64,000 nucleotides of DNA from CAVPDG01 sp963702535. Its GTDB lineage: Bacteria > Chloroflexota > Anaerolineae > Anaerolineales > UBA4823. The stretch spans positions 62,001 through 126,000 of the forward strand of contig CAVPDG010000007.1 in NCBI GenBank assembly GCA_963702535.1, read 5' to 3'. This document shows, piece after piece, positions 25,539 to 35,744 of the stretch. The position numbers and the translations under genes were made by a program. The notes beneath the pieces are model-generated. The model had not been told where the DNA came from and searched no databases. It saw only the letters and a program-made list of their open reading frames with translations. Numbering within the stretch: the first letter of the stretch is position 1; each line of letters begins with the position of its first letter.

Positions 25539-28500
25539 ATGGTATACTTATCAACGAACTATTGGTGGTGGAGACATGGCTGCTTCTTCCTGGTATTTAG
25601 GTCTAAGGCTATTTTAGAGGTAGCTATACTCGAAGTCAGGTTCCTGGGAAAATTTGAGCTACGCCTTGACGGCAAGCCGGTCGAGATTCGATCTCGCCCC
25701 GCCCAGTCTTTCCTCGCTTATCTCCTGTTAAATGCTGGTACTGCCTGTCGCCGTGAAAAACTGTCCGGCGTCTTATGGCCTGAAGTCAACGGAGTCCAAT
25801 GCCCGTAACAACCTGCGCCAGGCATTGTGGCGCGTGCATCAGGCGCTGGGCATCGAGCGTAACTACCTCCTTGTAGACGATTTTTCCATCACGTTTAACC
25901 CTGCCGAGCCTTACTGGCTTGATGTTGCTGTCATGGATCAGAAGGGTTTGGAGACTGGACCGCTGGAGGACTTGATTGCCGCGGTCTCGGTTTATGAGGG
26001 GGAGCTCCTGCCGGGTTTCTACGAGGATTGGGTTTCTCTGGAACGGGATCGCCTGCAAGCCGATCTTCGAGCAGAAGATGAAGGTGTTGCTGGATCGTCT
26101 GGTGGGGGAACAGCGCTGGGCGGAGGTTCTGGATTGGGGCGAGCGCTGGATCGCGCTTGGGCATACCCCTGAACCCGCTTACCGTGCGCTGATGGTTGCG
26201 CATGCTGCCTCGGGTGACGTATCCAGCGTGGCAGCCGTATTCCGCCGCTGCACCGATGCTTTGAGCAAGGAGCTCGGCGTCGAGCCTTCGGATCAAACGC
26301 GAGCCGTGTATGAACGTCTCTCAAAGGGTGAGATACGGGGTTATGAATTACGCCAGCATATCAGCACAGGCGAGTTTGGGTCTCTCTACCGTGCCTACCA
26401 TCGCCTCGTAGGGCGTGAGGTGGCGATCAAAGTCATCTTACCTGAATACGCGAACCAGCCCGATTTCATCCGGCGTTTCGATGCGGATGCCCAACTGATT
26501 GCAAAGGTCGAGCATCCCCACATCCTCCCCTTATACGACTACTGGCGCGAGCCGGACGGTGCATATATCGTCATGCGCTGGATGCAGGGTGGCAGTTTGC
26601 GCGTATTGCTACGCAAGGGTCCTCTGGCGGCTAGCGCCTCCGTGCGCCTGGTAGATCAAATGGCGGCGGCATTAACAGCTGTTCACCGGCAGGGCCTTGT
26701 GCATGGACACCTGAAGCCGGAGAACATCCTCTTCGATAACGATGGTAATGGCTATCTCACCCACATTGGAATTTCTAGTGATGTGCGTCGCGCCAGGCTC
26801 AATGTGAAGTCCGCTGCCTCCTCACAACTCGCTTACCTTGCACCGGAGCAGCTACGCGGCGAACCAGCCACCCCCTGTAGTGATCAATACAGCCTGGGCC
26901 TCGTAGTATCTGAGATACTGACGGGTCGATCTCCTCGCGATACATTAAAAGCCACGGCAGCCGGCAATAATTCGTATCTTCCTAAACCGCGGGAAAAGCG
27001 CCAGGAGTTATCATCTGAATTGAGCGCCGTCATTCAGCGAGCCACAGCTCCCGATCCGGCAGAGCGCTACTCAGACGTGATGGCATTTGTCACTGCTCTT
27101 CACCAGGCATTAGGTACGCCTGATACGTCAATGATAGGGAAGAGCGCCCTGTCGCGAGTGGTAATATCGAACCCTTATAAGGGATTGCGCGCTTTTCAGC
27201 AGGCAGATGCCCCCGATTTTTTTGGGCGCGAGGCGCTGACCGAACAACTGTTGACCAGGCTGAAAGAATCCCAACAGGCTGGGCGTTTCCTCGCCGTAGT
27301 CGGACCAAGCGGCAGCGGTAAATCGTCGGTGGTCAAGGCCGGTTTGCTCCCGGCATTGCGACGCGGTGCGCTGCCTGGCTCGAAAAAGTGGTTCTTTGTT
27401 GAGATGTCACCTGGGGCGTACCCTCTCGAAGAGCTGGAGATCGGTTTGTTGCGCATTGCGGTCAACCAGCCGACCGGGTTGATGGAGCAATTGCGGCGAG
27501 ATGAGCGCGGCTTGCTGCGAGCCACGCAGCTGGTTCTGCCTGCGGATGGTAGCGAGCTGGTTCTGGTCATTGACCAATTCGAGCACGTATTCACGCTCGT
27601 CGATGACGATGCCGAAGCCGCACACTTTCTTAAAAGCATATTCACAGCTGTTACCGACCCATCCAGCCGCCTGCGCGTGATCATCACCCTGCGGGCAGAC
27701 TTCTACGATCGTCCCCTCCTGCATCCAGACTTTGGCAACCTGCTTCGCCAGCGCACGGAGATCGTCATGCCGCTCGCGGCCGATGAGCTGGTCTGCGCTA
27801 TTGTCGCTCCGGCTGAGCGGGTGGGGGTAACGCTGGAGCCCGGCCTGGTTGCTGCGATCGTAGCGGATGTGAATGAGCAGCCAAGTGCACTGCCGTTGTT
27901 GCAGTACACGCTTACGGAGCTGTTTGAGCGGCGCGAAGGACGCCATCTGACCAGGAAGGCTTACCAATCGATTGGAGGGGTGGGTGGGGCGTTAGCCCGC
28001 CGTGCGGAGAAAGTGTATGCTGGCCTGGACAAAGCGGGACAGGCTGCCACGCGCCAGTTATTCCTCCGCCTGGTGACACTCGGTGAAGGTGTGAAGGACA
28101 CCCGGCGACGGATATCTCTTTCGGAATTACCCTCGATCGCATCTGGTCCACCTGCTATCGCCGATGACGTAGATGGGCAACCTGAGCCTGATCAATCGAT
28201 TAATAAAGATGGAGCGCCATCTCCCGCTGTATTTCATTCAGCATCAATCCAGGCCCGGCAAGTGGGGGTGATGGAGACCGTGATCGAAGCCTTCGGCAAA
28301 TCCCGCCTGCTTTCCTTCGATCATGATCCCAGCACTCGCACACCGACTGTTCAAGTGGCGCACTCAGCGCTGTTTCGTGCGTGGCCGCGACTGAGCGATT
28401 GGCTGGATGCGAGCCGTGTGGATTTGCGAATGCAGCGCCTGTTGGCGGCGGCCGCCGACGAATGGCTGAATGCCAACCAGGAGGCGAGCTTCCTGTTGCA

Positions 28501-30970
28501 AGGTACGCGGCTGGCTCAATTTGAAGGCTGGGAAGCGAGCACGGAGCTGGCGTTGACAGATCGTGAACGCCTCTATCTCGATTCTAGCCTGGCAGAACGC
28601 CAGGCACGTGAAATTCAGGAGACCAGCCGGCAACAGCGTGAACAAGACGCGATCAATAAAGTGGGGGTGCGCAATCGGGTGATAGCCATCATCGCCGGGC
28701 TGGCAATTTTACTGGCTATCCTGGCAGGGGTTGGTTTCTACCTACGCCAGCAGCAGACCGAAATCGCACGATCGCGCGAATTGGCAGCCCAGGCAATCAG
28801 CCTCGTGAGCAACCAACCCGATCTTGCCGGCCTGCTTAGCATTGAAGCGCTCAACACGTACGATACTTTGGAAGCGCGGGATGCGTTGATCACAGCCCGA
28901 GAGCAATACCCGTGGCAGCCACTCAATTTTCGCGGTCATAAGGGACCTGTGCGGAGCGTGGTCTTCAGTCCGGATGGAAAGACACTGGCTTCCGCCAGCA
29001 CAGACGGCAGCGTGCTATTCTGGGGCGAGCAAGCCGGCTCCCCCCTGACCCATTCTGAGAGCGTCTCCGCTTTAGCCTTCAGTCCTGATGGTACAAGGCT
29101 GGCCGTAGCAGCCGGGGATGTAATGATCCATCCCTGGCAGGGGATCCCTGGTCAGCCTCTTAATATCGCGGAGCTCGGCGGGTTAGTCACCAGCCTGGCA
29201 TACAGCCCAGACGGGAAGACCCTTGCTATGGGGATGGCGGACAATACCATCGTCATGCGGGATGCAGCCAGCGGGCAGGCAATCGGCAAGCCCCTGAAAG
29301 GCCATTCGGATTGGGTGTTTAGCGTGGCTTTTAGCCCGGATGGCAAAGTGCTTGCCTCGGGCAGTAAGGATAACTCCATCCGTCTCTGGGATGTGGCAAA
29401 ACTACAGCCTGTCGGCATACCTTTGGAGGGTCATACAGACTGGGTATACAGTGTAGCCTTCAGCCCAGATGGCAAACGTCTCGCCTCGGGCAGCGCCGAT
29501 AACACCATTTTGCAGTGGGATGTAATGAAGCAAAGCCTGATCGGCAGTCCCTTGCGGGGGCACATAGGCTATGTATTCAGCGTAGCCTATAGCCCGGATG
29601 GCGAAACGCTCGCCTCGGGCAGCGAGGATGGCACCATCCGCCTATGGGATGCAGCCACAAACCAGGCTCTTGGTCAACCCATCTTAGGGAATACCGGCGC
29701 GGTTTACACCATCGCATACAGTCCGGATGGCAAAACGCTGGCTTCTGGCAACCAGGATGGGACGGTTACATTTTGGAATGTGGATTGGCAAAGCCAGGTT
29801 TGCGAAGTCGTTGGTCGCAATCTGACCCAGATTGAGTGGGAGCGATACCTGCCCTCAGGTCAGTCCTATCACAAGACCTGCCCCAATTGGCCGGAAGATC
29901 CCTTTGACAAGGTGAATATCTCAGTCTACTCATCCAAATCCAAAGAGGATTGGATTAACGCAGTTACTGCTGCTTTCAACGAGGAACAATTCAAAACTGC
30001 TTCAGGCAAAACAGTCGTCGTAACCGTTTCACAGGTCAACTCTGGCGGCTCAATGCAGGACATCTTAGACGGTAAGATCCGACCGACCGTGTGGAGTCCT
30101 GGAGACCAAAGCTGGGTGGATCAAGCCAATCAAACCTGGCAGGCTCGCACCGGTCGGCCGCTGGTTTCCGAAAAATGCGCACCTACCGTGTACGATCCCA
30201 TTGGTTTTGCCATGTGGCGCCCGATGGCAGAGGCAATGGGGTGGCCTAACCAGACCATAAGTTGGGATAGTTTAGCAGCTCTGGCAGCCAATCCTCAAGG
30301 GTGGGCGGCGTACGGTCACCCGGAGTGGGGACAATTCAAATTTGGGCATACGAATCCGGATTCCTCGAACTCAGGCTTGCTGATTATGGCGGCGCTTGCC
30401 TACGACAGGCTCGGCATGACCGCCGGGCTGACACCCGACCTCGTCAAGAGCGATGCGGTGATCAGTGCAATACGCGAGGTCGAAAAGTACACAATCGTCT
30501 ATGGGAAGCAGAGTGAAAATTTGTTGGCGCTCATGGTACAGCGTGGACCATCTTACTTGCACGCTGTCAACACCAATGAGGCGGAGGTCCTCAAGACGAA
30601 TGCTAAGTACGGGAACTTGCTGCCGTACCAATTAGCTTTTGTTTATCCAGCACATGGCACTTTCTGGGCGCAGCATCCATTCTGCATCCTGGATGGTGAA
30701 TGGGTCACCGAGGAACAGCGCGAAGCGGCGCAGCTTTTTGAAGACTATCTCCTTGCACCCGAACAGCAAGCCCTGGCAGTGGATAAGGGCTTGCGCCCTG
30801 CAGATCAGACGATCCCTTTGCATAACCCAATCGCCTTGGATAATGGCACAGATCCCAGCGTTACACCTGCGACTGTTCCAAGTTTGCTTAGCCCACTCAG
30901 CGACGTGGCAGATGCCATTAAAGAGGTCTTCCATCTAGCTGAGAGAAGGGATATACCAACCGAGCCATAG
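25539..30970 (+). CDS. SARP/BTAD-pseudokinase-STAND ATPase-TM-WD40-binding-protein receptor, two frameshifts
   Basis: Joining three frames (shifts near 25797 and 26060) gives about 1,800 residues. Order: winged-helix SARP DNA-binding domain (LEVRFLGKFELRLDGKPV), BTAD helices, a kinase-like domain (AIKVI; HGHLKPEN for HRDLKxxN; THIG for DFG), a STAND NTPase (GPSGSGKSS, LVLVIDQFE), one TM helix near 28672-28743, seven WD40 repeats (28930-29780) and a C-terminal periplasmic-binding-like domain (29910-30870). DNA-binding and ATPase parts would be cytoplasmic, WD40 and PBP outside. The true start is uncertain: ATG 25539 overlaps a TATACT, and homology begins near 25633. Likely a solute-sensing transcription regulator. 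Confidence 0.85.
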
Positions 30971-31057
30971 CAACTCGCCTGATCTCCGTCTTCCAGAGCA
31001 TCATTCCATTTATCGGGAGCAAACCGAAGGAATCACCTTCATCCTGTCCTGGTGTTA

Positions 31058-31165
31058 TTTACGCAATACCCGAGATAGAACGACAAGTACAACTACGGCA
31101 AACCCTAATAGCAGCAGCCCAATACAACAAATAATGATCAGTTCGGTGGGGCCTATTCTTAGCAT
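31058..31165 (-). CDS. Small single-helix membrane protein (about 35 aa)
   Basis: ATG 31165 opens a short frame, IGPTELIIICCIGLLLLG then FAVVVLV, essentially one membrane helix with a TatA-like start. A one-base change near 31081 would give a basic tail (VLSRVLRK) instead of GSISGIA; given the indels elsewhere, that may be the true ending. It lies in the 206-bp gap between the stop of the receptor gene and the end of the C25-like operon, 12 bases beyond the last operon gene, so it could be its final cistron. Low confidence because of size. Confidence 0.35.
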
Positions 31166-31176
31166 AATAACCACCC

Positions 31177-32430
31177 TTAATACGCGTAAGATTCTCGGCG
31201 TGGGATCAGCCGCACCGCCGGGTCGCCAAAAATCAGCAAGTTATTGACGGTGCTCAGCGTCGCCCAGGTGGTCACCATCTCCTGCGAGTTCGACCGACTT
31301 GCCGAACTGCGCTTCCTCGCGTAACTGGGCGAGCTGCGCCGCCAGCTCGATCCCCCGCTGGCGGAAGGGTTGCATGGCGACGCCCAGCGTGGCGCCTTGC
31401 AGCAGGTAGCGCAGGCAGGATTCCGCCACCACCAGCGTATCCGGCGAGAAGAGCGTCAGGTTGGGGAAGCCGATATTCCAGAACTTGTCCGCCAGGCCCA
31501 CTGATGCCAGTGCGCCTTTGGTGAGCATGCCCTGCGGCAGGCTGGCCACGAACGGCTGCCCGGTGAGCTGGGGCACATCGTCGAAGAGCATGGCTTGCGC
31601 CTCGCTGCGCAGCGGCGTGCCCAGGCTGTAATCCGACATGTGGATGCTGATCATACCGCTCAGATCTGCATCGGCGGGCAGATCCTCGCCGGTGAAGAGG
31701 AATTCCTGGGTCAGCTCGCCTTGCCACTTGACCGGTCCGGGCCAATCCTGGCAGACGATGCCGCCCTGGCAGACGCGCTGGCGGGCGTGATCGGGCGGGA
31801 AGGCTGCTCCCTCCCCGCGGTCACCAGCAGCGGCGGTCGCTCCTCCAGGAAGATGCGCCTGAGTCGCTCTTTGGTCGACCCGCTCGGATCGACCAGGGAT
31901 ATATTCCAGTCGCTGGACTCGCGCTTCAGGCGCTCGAAGAGCGGCGTCAGCAGCTTGTAGGCGATAAACTGTGCGGCGCTGTCATCCGGATTGGCGGGTC
32001 CGAAGAAGGTCAGCGCTCGCCGCGGCTCCGCCGGAAGGCGCTCGAATTCCACCAGCCGTTGCGCATAGATGTGGTAGCTTTGCGGATCGTCGAACCACAG
32101 GCGCCCGACAGCGTAGGTATCACCCAGCCCCACCTGGAAGCTGAAGGGGATCTCCTGCGGCGAGGCGACAATCAGCAGGTAGTAAGGCAGGCGATCCGGA
32201 TCACTGAAGCCGGGTCTCAACCCGTGGCGAGCCAGGAAGGCTGCCGCGCTCTCTTCCGGGCGAACCTCCAGCCTTTTAAATCGCTCGTAGGTGCGCCCTT
32301 CGCGCCATTTGAGCAGATCCGCCAGGGCGTGCAGCCGGCTGGCAGCCAGGTTGGGATCGCTGCCGATGGGGGTGATCACCCCCCAACCGGCGTCGTCGAG
32401 GCGGTCTGGGTCGAAAGAGGTTTTCCGCAT
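31177..32430 (-). CDS. C25-like caspase-fold paralog 3, catalytic residues lost, two frameshifts
   Basis: ATG 32430. The N-terminal half (LDDAGWGVITPIGSD, PYYLLIVASPQEIPFSFQ, YAVGRLWFDD) is collinear with the paralogs at 32439 and 39140. A shift near 31815 continues as GEGAAFPPDHARQRVCQGGIVCQDW, and another near 31290 restores the shared ending LLIFGDPAVRLIP before the stop at 31177. Where paralog 1 has TASHG and FACFGGG, this copy has TAGEG and IHMSDYSLG, so both His and Cys are gone. Probably a structural or regulatory member of the operon's complex. Gap of eight bases from its neighbour. Confidence 0.7.
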
Positions 32431-32438
32431 GATGTGTC

Positions 32439-33989
32439 CTATTTATAGTCGCTCAGTTTAAGTTTCTGCCCTTTGAGCAGGGCGCTTGCCAGGCTATCCA
32501 CGCTCACGCCGGGGACCTCGCCGGCGGCTGCTTCCGGCGCAGGCTCAGCGGTGGGCGGCGCGGCGATCTCGACCAGCAGCTCCGGTTGCACGGCTGCAAC
32601 CTCTTCCGCGGGCTGCGCCTCTGCCGGCGGCTTGGCGCGGACGGCTTCGATGGTCGGGCGTTGCCAGCCTGCCGGCGGCTCCTGGTAAGGCTGGTCGGCG
32701 CGCACCGGCAGGCGCACCGCCGGATCGCCGATAATGATGTAGTTGCGGGCGTCGAAGGTCAGGAGCATCATGATGCTCAGTTTCGCCTCATCGCGCGGCT
32801 GCTGTCCCAGGTTGATGCTCACCAGCTCATCGGCGAGCGTGGACCAGAAGGTGAAATAACGCCGGTTCAGGTCCTCCATTGCCATGCCCAGCGTGCTGCC
32901 CTGCATCAGGCGCACCATCAGCTTCTGGAAAGGACCGGTATCGCTGGTCCATTCACGCTGGAACTGCGCTTCCGTGTCCGAGAGAACATTCGCCCAGCCG
33001 TCATCAACATGCGCCAACATGGCGAGTGCGCCGCCCTGCGAGTGGCTTAGCAGTCTCTGCGGCAGCCGCGCCAGGAAGGGCTGCTCCGCTTTTTGCTCGT
33101 AGCCTTTACGGTAGGCGGGGAAGGTCGTCATGCGCGGCGTCCCGGCGGTAAACTCGCCGATCGATACGACAATCGTGCCGAGCAGGTTGCCCTCCTCGGG
33201 CACATCGGCGGCGGAATACCAGGCGTCCGGCGCCGGGAAGATCGTCTGGCTCTGCCCCTGCCAATCCTGGCAAACCAGCGCGCCTTGCAGGCTGGGCTGG
33301 TCGGGATTGTCCGGGTTGAACTGGATCCCGTGGGAGGAGGTGAAGAGCAAGGCAGGTGTCTGCGCGCCGCCGAGTAATTGTTCGAGCTTGGCTTTGGTGG
33401 CTTGCTCTGCTACGAAGGATTGTACATCCCAGTTCGGCGCAGCTTCGGGTAGCGCCTTGATCAGAGGCGCAGCGATATAATCGAGGTTGAGCTTTGTCGC
33501 CCGGTCGCCGGGATTTTGCACGGCAAAAAACGCCAGGCGGTTGGGCAGGTTGAAGCTGCCCTCGGCGTGGCGCGTCTCGCTCAGTACCACGCTACGGGCG
33601 TAGCGGGCGTATTCCTCCAGGGTTTCGAAATAGATGCGCCCCACGGCATACTGGATATCCAATCCATACTGGAACTCGAAGGGTATCTCCGCCGGATCGC
33701 CGACGATGAGCAGGTAATAGGGCATCTTTTCCGGGTTAGCCAACCCGCTGCTCGCATCCCAACGCGCCAGGAAGCGCTGGGCGGTCTCGCCGGGGCGGTA
33801 GCCATCTGCGCCGAAGAACTCGCGGTAATAGGTGCTGCGCTTGCGCCCGGCCTGCGACCGGCGCAGATCGAGCAGCTCCTTCAGCGCCTCGCGCAGGGCG
33901 CCAGGCGCCGCGGCGGCGAAGATCACCCCCCAGCCCGTATCTTCCAGGTTGATGCCCAGCTCGGCGCGGTTATCCTGGCGCACGTCCAT
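32439..33989 (-). CDS. C25-like caspase-fold paralog 2, catalytic Cys replaced
   Basis: About 516 aa from ATG 33989 (GGGAGG upstream); an in-frame GTG at 33998 is possible. Shares the GWGVIF start, PYYLLIVGDPAEIPFEFQ, the His-Gly motif (TSSHG) and the terminal IIGDPAVRLPV with paralogs 1 and 3. The Cys position of paralog 1 (ACFGGGTP) reads GEFTAGTP, so peptidase activity is unlikely. The last 100 residues form a Pro/Ala/Glu-rich tail ending LLKGQKLKLSDYK, possibly a flexible tether. Its start overlaps the end of the STAND gene by about 20 bases. Confidence 0.8.
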   Translation of the reverse strand: MDVRQDNRAELGINLEDTGWGVIFAAAAPGALREALKELLDLRRSQAGRKRSTYYREFFGADGYRPGETAQRFLARWDASSGLANPEKMPYYLLIVGDPAEIPFEFQYGLDIQYAVGRIYFETLEEYARYARSVVLSETRHAEGSFNLPNRLAFFAVQNPGDRATKLNLDYIAAPLIKALPEAAPNWDVQSFVAEQATKAKLEQLLGGAQTPALLFTSSHGIQFNPDNPDQPSLQGALVCQDWQGQSQTIFPAPDAWYSAADVPEEGNLLGTIVVSIGEFTAGTPRMTTFPAYRKGYEQKAEQPFLARLPQRLLSHSQGGALAMLAHVDDGWANVLSDTEAQFQREWTSDTGPFQKLMVRLMQGSTLGMAMEDLNRRYFTFWSTLADELVSINLGQQPRDEAKLSIMMLLTFDARNYIIIGDPAVRLPVRADQPYQEPPAGWQRPTIEAVRAKPPAEAQPAEEVAAVQPELLVEIAAPPTAEPAPEAAAGEVPGVSVDSLASALLKGQKLKLSDYK

Positions 33990-35727
33990 GCGACCCACCT
34001 CCCGTCGCGCCGGCGCTCAAGTAATCTTTCTGCGCCTCAGACAGGCTTTCCAGGTGCGCCTCGCCCCAGGCGACAGCCTGGCGCAAGGCTTCCCCGGCGG
34101 GCAGCAGGCGCTCGCGTTCGCTCTCCGGCGCTTTGGACCAGCGCGTGGCCTGGATCTCAAACTCGCTGGCGTGCAGCTCGCGCCAAACCTGGTTGGAAGC
34201 GACCACCGGGCGCACCAGGCTGTCGTGCGCCAGCTCGTACCACACCAGCCCGCGGCGCGGCTCCTCGCGCACGATGAAAGCCTTGATCAGCTTATCGATG
34301 GCGCTCTTCTCCAGCCCGAATTTGCTTTCCTCCCCGGCGATGGCTTGCCCGCGCAGCCGCCCCGCGACGATCAGCTCCTGCTCGATCCAATCGCGCAGCT
34401 TGCGCTCGATGTCCAGCGCCTTTTCGGGTTTTTTAAGCTCGAGCAGCGCTGTTATAGAAGGCGCGCAGCTCCTCAATGTCGCCTCCTTCCTGGCTGGGCT
34501 GGCTGGCCTCCGGCGGGTAGTGCGCTCCTGTCGCAGGCGTTGCACATTTTGCTGCCAGGCGCTGGTCAAATCCTGAAAGGATATCGAAAGTAAGGGTGTG
34601 GCGGTGCTTAAGAAATCAGGATCCGCCTCTCGCAGGGCAGCCACCGCCTGCTCGAGCTGGGCGGCGGCGCCCACAAGCTCGTCCCCCAGCACAGCCAGAG
34701 CAACCTCGTTGACCTTCTTATCGTAATAATCGCCCAGCGCATCCTCGATCGAGCTCTTCTGCTCCACGTCCCGCAGCGAGATCTGCTCCGGCTTTTCGCG
34801 GCGCTCGAACAGATCGCGGCACACCACCTGGAGCTGCACCGGCTCGATGAATTGCCCGCTCTTCTTGACCTCCTGGTTGCCCTCGCGCACCGTCACCTGG
34901 CTGAGCCGCTCCACCAGCAGCTCGGCGCCCTGGCGCTCGAAGCGCACGCCCACCCGCCTGACCGGCTTGCTGATGGCATCCAGTGCGCCGTCTTTGCCCA
35001 GCAGCTCCAGGCGGAAGCGCGCCGAAAGGCGCTCCGGGATGTACACCAGGTACGGCTCCAGCCCGGCAACATATTCCTCGCGCATGGCAAAGATGGCGAT
35101 GGTGCTGTAATCGTTGAGCAGCGCTGAGATGCGCACGAAGAAATCTTTCTTGGCGTCTGCATCCGTAGAGTCGAGCGTCAGCACTTCTTCGAACTGGTCG
35201 AAGAAGATCAGGCTGCGCTGGATGCGCTTCGTCGCATCCAGGCGGCGGCGCGGGCGCGTGCCCCTGGCATACGGGTTGTGCGTCGCCAGGTATTCCAGCA
35301 CGCCGCTGCTCTTCAGGCTGAGCTCGGCAATTTGCGTGTAGCTGAGGTGGGCGTCATCGGGGATGCCTTCCCCGGCGTCGAGCGAGAGCAAAAGGCTGGC
35401 GAGGTAACGGTTGTAGCCTTTCAGCTCCTGGGGAAGGGCATCATCCGGTAGCTGGTTGTTGAGGCGCACCTTGGGCAGGATGTGCACCCCTTTGCGGTTC
35501 AGGGCGGGGATCACGCCTGCCTGCACCAGCGAGGTCTTCCCGGCGCCGGAGGGGGAGTTGAGCAAGACCACCCGTCGCGCCAGCAGGCGAGTGGCAAACT
35601 CCTCGATCTCGCGGTCGCGCCCGAAGATCTTATCGCCGGTGCGGAAGGACTCCGCGCCGATGAACGGGTTTTTCGCACCCTGCGGGGCGCCTGGAGATGG
35701 CTTTGCTTCAGCGTTGGGCTCGCTCAT
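33970..35727 (-). CDS. STAND-type AAA+ NTPase of the caspase-like operon
   Basis: A 585-aa protein from ATG 35727 (MSEPNAEAKPSPGAPQG). P-loop NSPSGAGKTS, Walker B SLIFFDQFEE, then AIFAMREEYVAGLEPY as in nSTAND1-type ATPases. C-terminal winged-helix/helical region (VWYELAHDSLVRPV). STAND ATPases act as switches that oligomerise on a trigger and activate effectors. Between about 34440 and 34555 the reading is locally out of frame: another frame reads SQPSQEGGDIEELRAFYN there, so two compensating indels are likely. Its partners are the CHAT-SIR2 protein upstream and the C25-like proteins. Confidence 0.85.
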   Translation of the reverse strand: MSEPNAEAKPSPGAPQGAKNPFIGAESFRTGDKIFGRDREIEEFATRLLARRVVLLNSPSGAGKTSLVQAGVIPALNRKGVHILPKVRLNNQLPDDALPQELKGYNRYLASLLLSLDAGEGIPDDAHLSYTQIAELSLKSSGVLEYLATHNPYARGTRPRRRLDATKRIQRSLIFFDQFEEVLTLDSTDADAKKDFFVRISALLNDYSTIAIFAMREEYVAGLEPYLVYIPERLSARFRLELLGKDGALDAISKPVRRVGVRFERQGAELLVERLSQVTVREGNQEVKKSGQFIEPVQLQVVCRDLFERREKPEQISLRDVEQKSSIEDALGDYYDKKVNEVALAVLGDELVGAAAQLEQAVAALREADPDFLSTATPLLSISFQDLTSAWQQNVQRLRQERTTRRRPASPARKEATLRSCAPSITALLELKKPEKALDIERKLRDWIEQELIVAGRLRGQAIAGEESKFGLEKSAIDKLIKAFIVREEPRRGLVWYELAHDSLVRPVVASNQVWRELHASEFEIQATRWSKAPESERERLLPAGEALRQAVAWGEAHLESLSEAQKDYLSAGATGGGSHGRAPG

Positions 35728-35744
35728 CGTGCTATGCCTCGCTC

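Noticed and set aside
25539..25640. ATG 25539 as certain start of the large regulator
   Set aside because: It overlaps a TATACT promoter-like box and gives a non-homologous N terminus; domain homology begins about 95 bases later with no ATG, so the start is left open.
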